Positions 60,958-64,000 of a DNA stretch of 64,000 nucleotides are shown in pieces. The notes below the pieces were generated by a model. It was not told where the DNA came from and did no database searches. It saw only the letters and a program-made list of their open reading frames with translations. Origin of the DNA: Clostridiales bacterium (GTDB lineage: Bacteria > Bacillota > Clostridia > Peptostreptococcales > Acidaminobacteraceae); the NCBI GenBank assembly GCA_016342415.1, contig JAEIOD010000010.1:23351-87350 (forward strand). The letters run 5' to 3'. Positions within the stretch are counted from its first letter, which is position 1. Each line of letters starts with the position of its first letter. Both the position numbers and the translations under genes were made by a program.

Positions 60958-61201
60958 AATACCCCCTTATTTTATCTGTTGTACGCTGTGATAATATCAT
61001 GAAAGAATACAGACTTACAAGTTCCTATTTATTGGTAATCAAGTATCTACAATATAATATTGTGACAAGAAATGCTGTACGTCTTATAAAATTGAGTTAT
61101 CATTCTTATAAGCACCTTTTAATATCATTTGCATATTCAGCAGTTTAAAGATAATAAAGACTCTCCTGATAATACACTGTGATATCAATCTACAGTTTAT
61201 T
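60958..61201. other. intergenic region with end-of-operon stem
   Basis: No gene seen. ACTCTCCT (61160-61167) pairs with AGGAGAGT (61205-61212) across a 37-base loop that has its own ACTGT / ACAGT stem (about 61176-61194). It spans the stop of the gene at 61202 and is followed on the minus strand by CTTTATTATC; a weak terminator or 3' structure. Confidence 0.4.
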
Positions 61202-62407
61202 TTAAGGAGAGTTAATCACTAAATCATTTTCATTCTCTGAGTCGCCGGAAAAATTCTTATAATGGAAAACATACAGTCGTCTACAAGTTAAAATTGTTGC
61301 GATTATCAGAGTAAACGGTGCAATTTGAATATGGGTTAAATGAACAATCGGTAAATTTATAAGAGGTGTTAGCCATAACATTACGATTATCACAAAATCC
61401 CATTTCAACCAACCATGTAACTTACAGTCATTCAAATACCAAATAAATGGAAGAATCAATAGAATAAGATCATACTGAGCGTAATATGGCGTGCATAGCA
61501 ATGTCCCAAGTACGAGTATCGTTCCTCTCATAGATAAGGAATTGATATTTCTCCACGTCCACAAAGTTATTAAAAACATACATGTAGTCATCATGAGCTG
61601 AAAGATTAATGCTAACTTTCCAGGCATTCCAATCACTTTTAACGACGAATACACCGAAGGTTGAATTGCAGCTGTGCTTTTCCATATGGATTCCAAAATG
61701 ATACTTGGAGTATTTAGTTGTGCTTTTATATAAACTATCCAAGTATCCAGACCAAAAATTCCTGAGCTGAGTATCACTAGAACAAGTAAAAAGAATACCG
61801 CACTAAAAAAAACTTTCCATAGTTTACTGAATAGTAAAACGATAAAGGCAACTATCGCAAAATGTGGTTTAAAGCAAAGTAATGCAAACATCATCCCTGA
61901 TACCAAGGGTCTTTTTTCTAGATTATAGATTCCCAGGCCAAACAATCCCACTGTAAGAAATCCGTTTTGCCCCCAGTTAAGATTCATTAACACACCAGGA
62001 AAACACATCGCAGCATACATTCCTTTTGGACTAAGGGAAATTTTTTTTACAGCTATCATGTATATAATAAAAGTGCTTGTAAGCCAAAAAACCATTGCCA
62101 ATTTAAATGGCAATAAAACCAAAGGTGTCACTAGTAAAAGGAAAATAGGTGGATAAAACCAAGCAAGCAAAAATGGAATTTCCATGCCTAATACACCTTC
62201 AAGGACATTATGATGTTCCAATATATCATATACAAGATAAGAATTACCTTCCAAAGTCATTTTTCCAGCTGAATAAAAAGCAGAAAAATCAATCCCCATC
62301 ATGCTATCCTTAATCATAAATAAACCGTAGATGAAGTAAACAACATATGCAGTTAAAAATATTATCGAGTAACCTTTTACTCTTTTTCCTAAAAATTCTG
62401 CCATCAT
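61202..62407 (-). CDS. GT87/DUF2029-type membrane glycosyltransferase
   Basis: 401 aa, about ten to eleven membrane helices. The first periplasmic loop has the Asp-containing GIDFSAFYSAGKMTLEGNSYLVYD segment (residues 38-61) typical of GT87 polyprenyl-phosphate-dependent mannosyltransferase-like proteins; WFYPPIFLLLVTPLVLLPF follows near 83. The start is uncertain because the GGAGG site is 13 bases from the ATG at 62407. Last gene of a four-gene glycosylation operon. Confidence 0.82.
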   Translation of the reverse strand: MMAEFLGKRVKGYSIIFLTAYVVYFIYGLFMIKDSMMGIDFSAFYSAGKMTLEGNSYLVYDILEHHNVLEGVLGMEIPFLLAWFYPPIFLLLVTPLVLLPFKLAMVFWLTSTFIIYMIAVKKISLSPKGMYAAMCFPGVLMNLNWGQNGFLTVGLFGLGIYNLEKRPLVSGMMFALLCFKPHFAIVAFIVLLFSKLWKVFFSAVFFLLVLVILSSGIFGLDTWIVYIKAQLNTPSIILESIWKSTAAIQPSVYSSLKVIGMPGKLALIFQLMMTTCMFLITLWTWRNINSLSMRGTILVLGTLLCTPYYAQYDLILLILPFIWYLNDCKLHGWLKWDFVIIVMLWLTPLINLPIVHLTHIQIAPFTLIIATILTCRRLYVFHYKNFSGDSENENDLVINSP

Positions 62408-62425
62408 GTTAAATGAGGACCCTCC

Positions 62426-63124
62426 TTAATTATGCTCGTTTTTTTTTGTAAACAATTTGAAGTATGCTTTCAGGAGTTTTCCATATCTCATTTTACTAAC
62501 TCCAACCGTTCGATCCACTAATACAAATGGATATTCTTTAATTTTTGTCAACTGTTTTACCCGTCTCAAAATATCGACTTGTACTTCAAAACCTGGACTA
62601 AGGCAACTCAGGCGTTTAACAAGGTCCTTCCTGTATGCCCTGAATCCTGAAGAGATGTCTCTAGAAGGTAAACCGAAGAGTATTCTAAAAAACAGATTTC
62701 CCAATTTACTATATAACAATCGATGAGGAGGTACGTTTTTCATTCCGCCACCTTTAACATACCTTGAAGCAATAACGACTCCTGTATCGTTTGAAATTTC
62801 ATTAGTCAATTGTGGAATTAAATTTGCATCCTGAGTACAATCCGCATCCATAGTTACAATTACATTTCCTTTAGCATATTTGAATCCAGTTTCCAGTCCA
62901 GCTCCTAATCCTTGATTGACGGGATGTGTTATACACGTAATATGTTCTGGATAAACATCCATAAAAGCCTTAACTCTCGCTTCAGTTGCATCAGTACTTC
63001 CATCATTTACAATCAGTACTTCCCAAGTATTGTAATTTTTCTCAAGTACTGATGCAACTTGATTGATAAATCGGTCTATGATGGCTTCTTCATTATATGC
63101 CGGTGCCAGTATTGTAATATCCAT
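62426..63124 (-). CDS. GT2-family glycosyltransferase, polyprenyl-phosphate sugar synthase type
   Basis: 232 aa, cytoplasmic. GT-A fold with APAYNEEAIIDRFINQV at residues 7-23, NDGSTDAT near 40 and the DxD-equivalent TMDADCTQD near 93. This is the dolichyl-phosphate mannose synthase pattern without C-terminal membrane helices. It would load a sugar onto the lipid carrier used by the membrane glycosyltransferases next to it. The gene follows GtrA by 55 bp. Confidence 0.9.
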   Translation of the reverse strand: MDITILAPAYNEEAIIDRFINQVASVLEKNYNTWEVLIVNDGSTDATEARVKAFMDVYPEHITCITHPVNQGLGAGLETGFKYAKGNVIVTMDADCTQDANLIPQLTNEISNDTGVVIASRYVKGGGMKNVPPHRLLYSKLGNLFFRILFGLPSRDISSGFRAYRKDLVKRLSCLSPGFEVQVDILRRVKQLTKIKEYPFVLVDRTVGVSKMRYGKLLKAYFKLFTKKNEHN

Positions 63125-63179
63125 ATGTCCCTCTCTTTGTCATTCATATTGTCATATAAAATTAATTTTTATTATAAAT

Positions 63180-63620
63180 CTACTCATTATCCGCATTGTG
63201 TTTCTTGAACAAAATAACCTTTCGAGCTGTAAAATTCCAAAAAAACACGATGGCGGTTGCAACTACTTTTGATACGGGGACGCTTAAAAATAATGCTTCC
63301 ACAGAAACCCAGATTACATATTCGTTGATTAAAAATCCTATAGAACCGATAAGTAAAAATAAACTCAATTCACTCGTTCTGTTTGATACCGCTCTGTTGT
63401 TGAACACCCACTTTATAGATAAAAGATAAGTGGTAAACAATCCAACAATTAATCCAAGTGCTGTTGCAGTTAGATAATATACATCAAATACTTTATACAA
63501 TACCATCAGAACCAGGAAATCAAGTACAAATGCAATTCCCCCTGCAAAGACATACCTAATCAATTCAGGAAACCATTCCTTAGATAAAATTGAGTCTTTG
63601 AAAGCAAGTCGTTTTTTCAT
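63180..63620 (-). CDS. GtrA-family membrane protein
   Basis: 146 aa, four membrane helices (RYVFAGGIAFVLDFLVLMVLY, ATALGLIVGLFTTYLLSIKWVF, FLLIGSIGFLINEYVIW, VVATAIVFFWNFTARKVILF). The NFTARKVILF ending is diagnostic of GtrA, a candidate flippase for lipid-linked sugars. GAGGTG precedes the ATG. It sits between the large glycosyltransferase and the GT2 gene, fitting a cell-envelope glycosylation operon. Confidence 0.9.
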   Translation of the reverse strand: MKKRLAFKDSILSKEWFPELIRYVFAGGIAFVLDFLVLMVLYKVFDVYYLTATALGLIVGLFTTYLLSIKWVFNNRAVSNRTSELSLFLLIGSIGFLINEYVIWVSVEALFLSVPVSKVVATAIVFFWNFTARKVILFKKHNADNE

Positions 63621-63652
63621 AAATCACCTCAAATATTATTAATTGTAAGTTA

Positions 63653-64000
63653 CTAGATGTTTTCTTGGTCTACTAAAAAGAGTCTAAATTCACTATGTTC
63701 TTTAGGAAGTTCAATTTCTTTTATCCAAAAAGGCAATTGATGGTTTAAAAGCATATCATAAAAACTTTCACTGTTTTCATCATAATCATAGAACGCTCTT
63801 TCAGTTGAGTTAGGTAAAAGAAGAATCAAATCGACACTTCTTGTTTTTAAACTCATCTGAATATCAGTTACGTCATTTGATGTCATAATATTATAGCTAA
63901 ATAAAATACCTTCATCATTTCGGTGGTATGGCGAGGAGATGACTCGGTGGGTTGTTCTATACAATATTTCAGGACCAAAATCTAAAAAAGTCAGGATTGT
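63653..64000 (-). CDS. C-terminal part of a membrane glycosyltransferase-like protein, runs off the window
   Basis: Only the last 115 residues are present; the frame is open to the right edge. It begins in the window with TILTFLDFGPEILYRT and continues HRVISSPYHRNDEGILFSYN, a pattern I associate with the soluble end of large multi-pass glycosyltransferase-like proteins. A start at 63964 (TTG) should not be used: it has no ribosome site and the upstream codons read as the same protein. First visible gene of the glycosylation operon. Confidence 0.7.
   Translation of the reverse strand, partial: TILTFLDFGPEILYRTTHRVISSPYHRNDEGILFSYNIMTSNDVTDIQMSLKTRSVDLILLLPNSTERAFYDYDENSESFYDMLLNHQLPFWIKEIELPKEHSEFRLFLVDQENI

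Noticed and set aside
63653..63964. Complete 103-aa gene starting at TTG 63964
   Set aside because: The frame is open to the window edge and upstream codons read as part of the same domain; this is a partial gene.
1..64000. tRNA, rRNA or CRISPR elements
   Set aside because: No cloverleaf-like, rRNA-like or regularly spaced repeat pattern was seen anywhere in the window.
1..64000. Mycoplasma-type code (UGA as Trp)
   Set aside because: Several genes, such as dppA and the regulator at 14651, end with UGA directly before terminators, and Trp is encoded by UGG.

Overview
The window comes from an AT-rich, low-GC Gram-positive genome, most likely an anaerobic Clostridia-like Firmicute. The reasons are strong AGGAGG-type ribosome sites, sigma-A promoters, many U-tailed hairpin terminators, a copper-amine-oxidase-type N-domain on a secreted protein, and oxygen-sensitive Fe-S flavoenzymes and an iron alcohol dehydrogenase. 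UGA is used as a normal stop (for example dppA and the regulator at 14651), so this is not the mycoplasma code. There are no rRNA or tRNA genes, no CRISPR array and no intact mobile element. It reads as chromosome made of short operons, many with a local regulator beside them.

Layout. 0-9.8 kb: housekeeping and stress genes (phosphotransferase, epimerase, aldo/keto reductase, cobalamin adenosyltransferase, ybaK, pgeF, formyl-THF cyclo-ligase, YeiH-type transporter) and an XRE/DUF3169 pair with twin operators. 9.9-16 kb: a 98-aa orphan, a broken or selenocysteine-type glutaredoxin gene, and a transporter/C45/M20 operon with its probable PrpR-like regulator and a pair of matching dyads. 16-21 kb: zinc uptake (znuBC, a Fur-family regulator, znuA), a D-aminopeptidase and a PatB-type lyase. 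21-31.5 kb: regulator/enzyme pairs (large XRE protein and Fe-ADH, PadR and DUF2812, AraC and GH13 amylase, MerR with a membrane protein and GNAT). 31.5-37.5 kb: DUF1848, an MFS exporter, an ABC-F protein and a PsuK-like kinase. 37.7-39.1 kb: a cluster of tiny uncharacterised genes behind a structured leader. 39.4-49 kb: ZIP transporter, Fe-S protein, rhodanese lipoprotein, MATE, MFS, patatin and YcaQ. 49-56 kb: a possible small RNA, a secreted beta-propeller, and a two-component system flanked by two genes that share the same direct-repeat promoter. 56-60 kb: a large Fe-S flavoprotein and a divergent LysR regulator. 60-64 kb: a second DUF5692-like protein and the end of a cell-envelope glycosylation operon that runs off the right edge.

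The observations most worth a second look are the in-frame UGA exactly at the catalytic position of a glutaredoxin (10.4 kb), the two-gene putative regulon around the two-component system (51.7-56 kb), and the small-protein cluster with its 5'-closed leader RNA (37.7-39.1 kb). All assignments come from reading the sequence; no database search was run.
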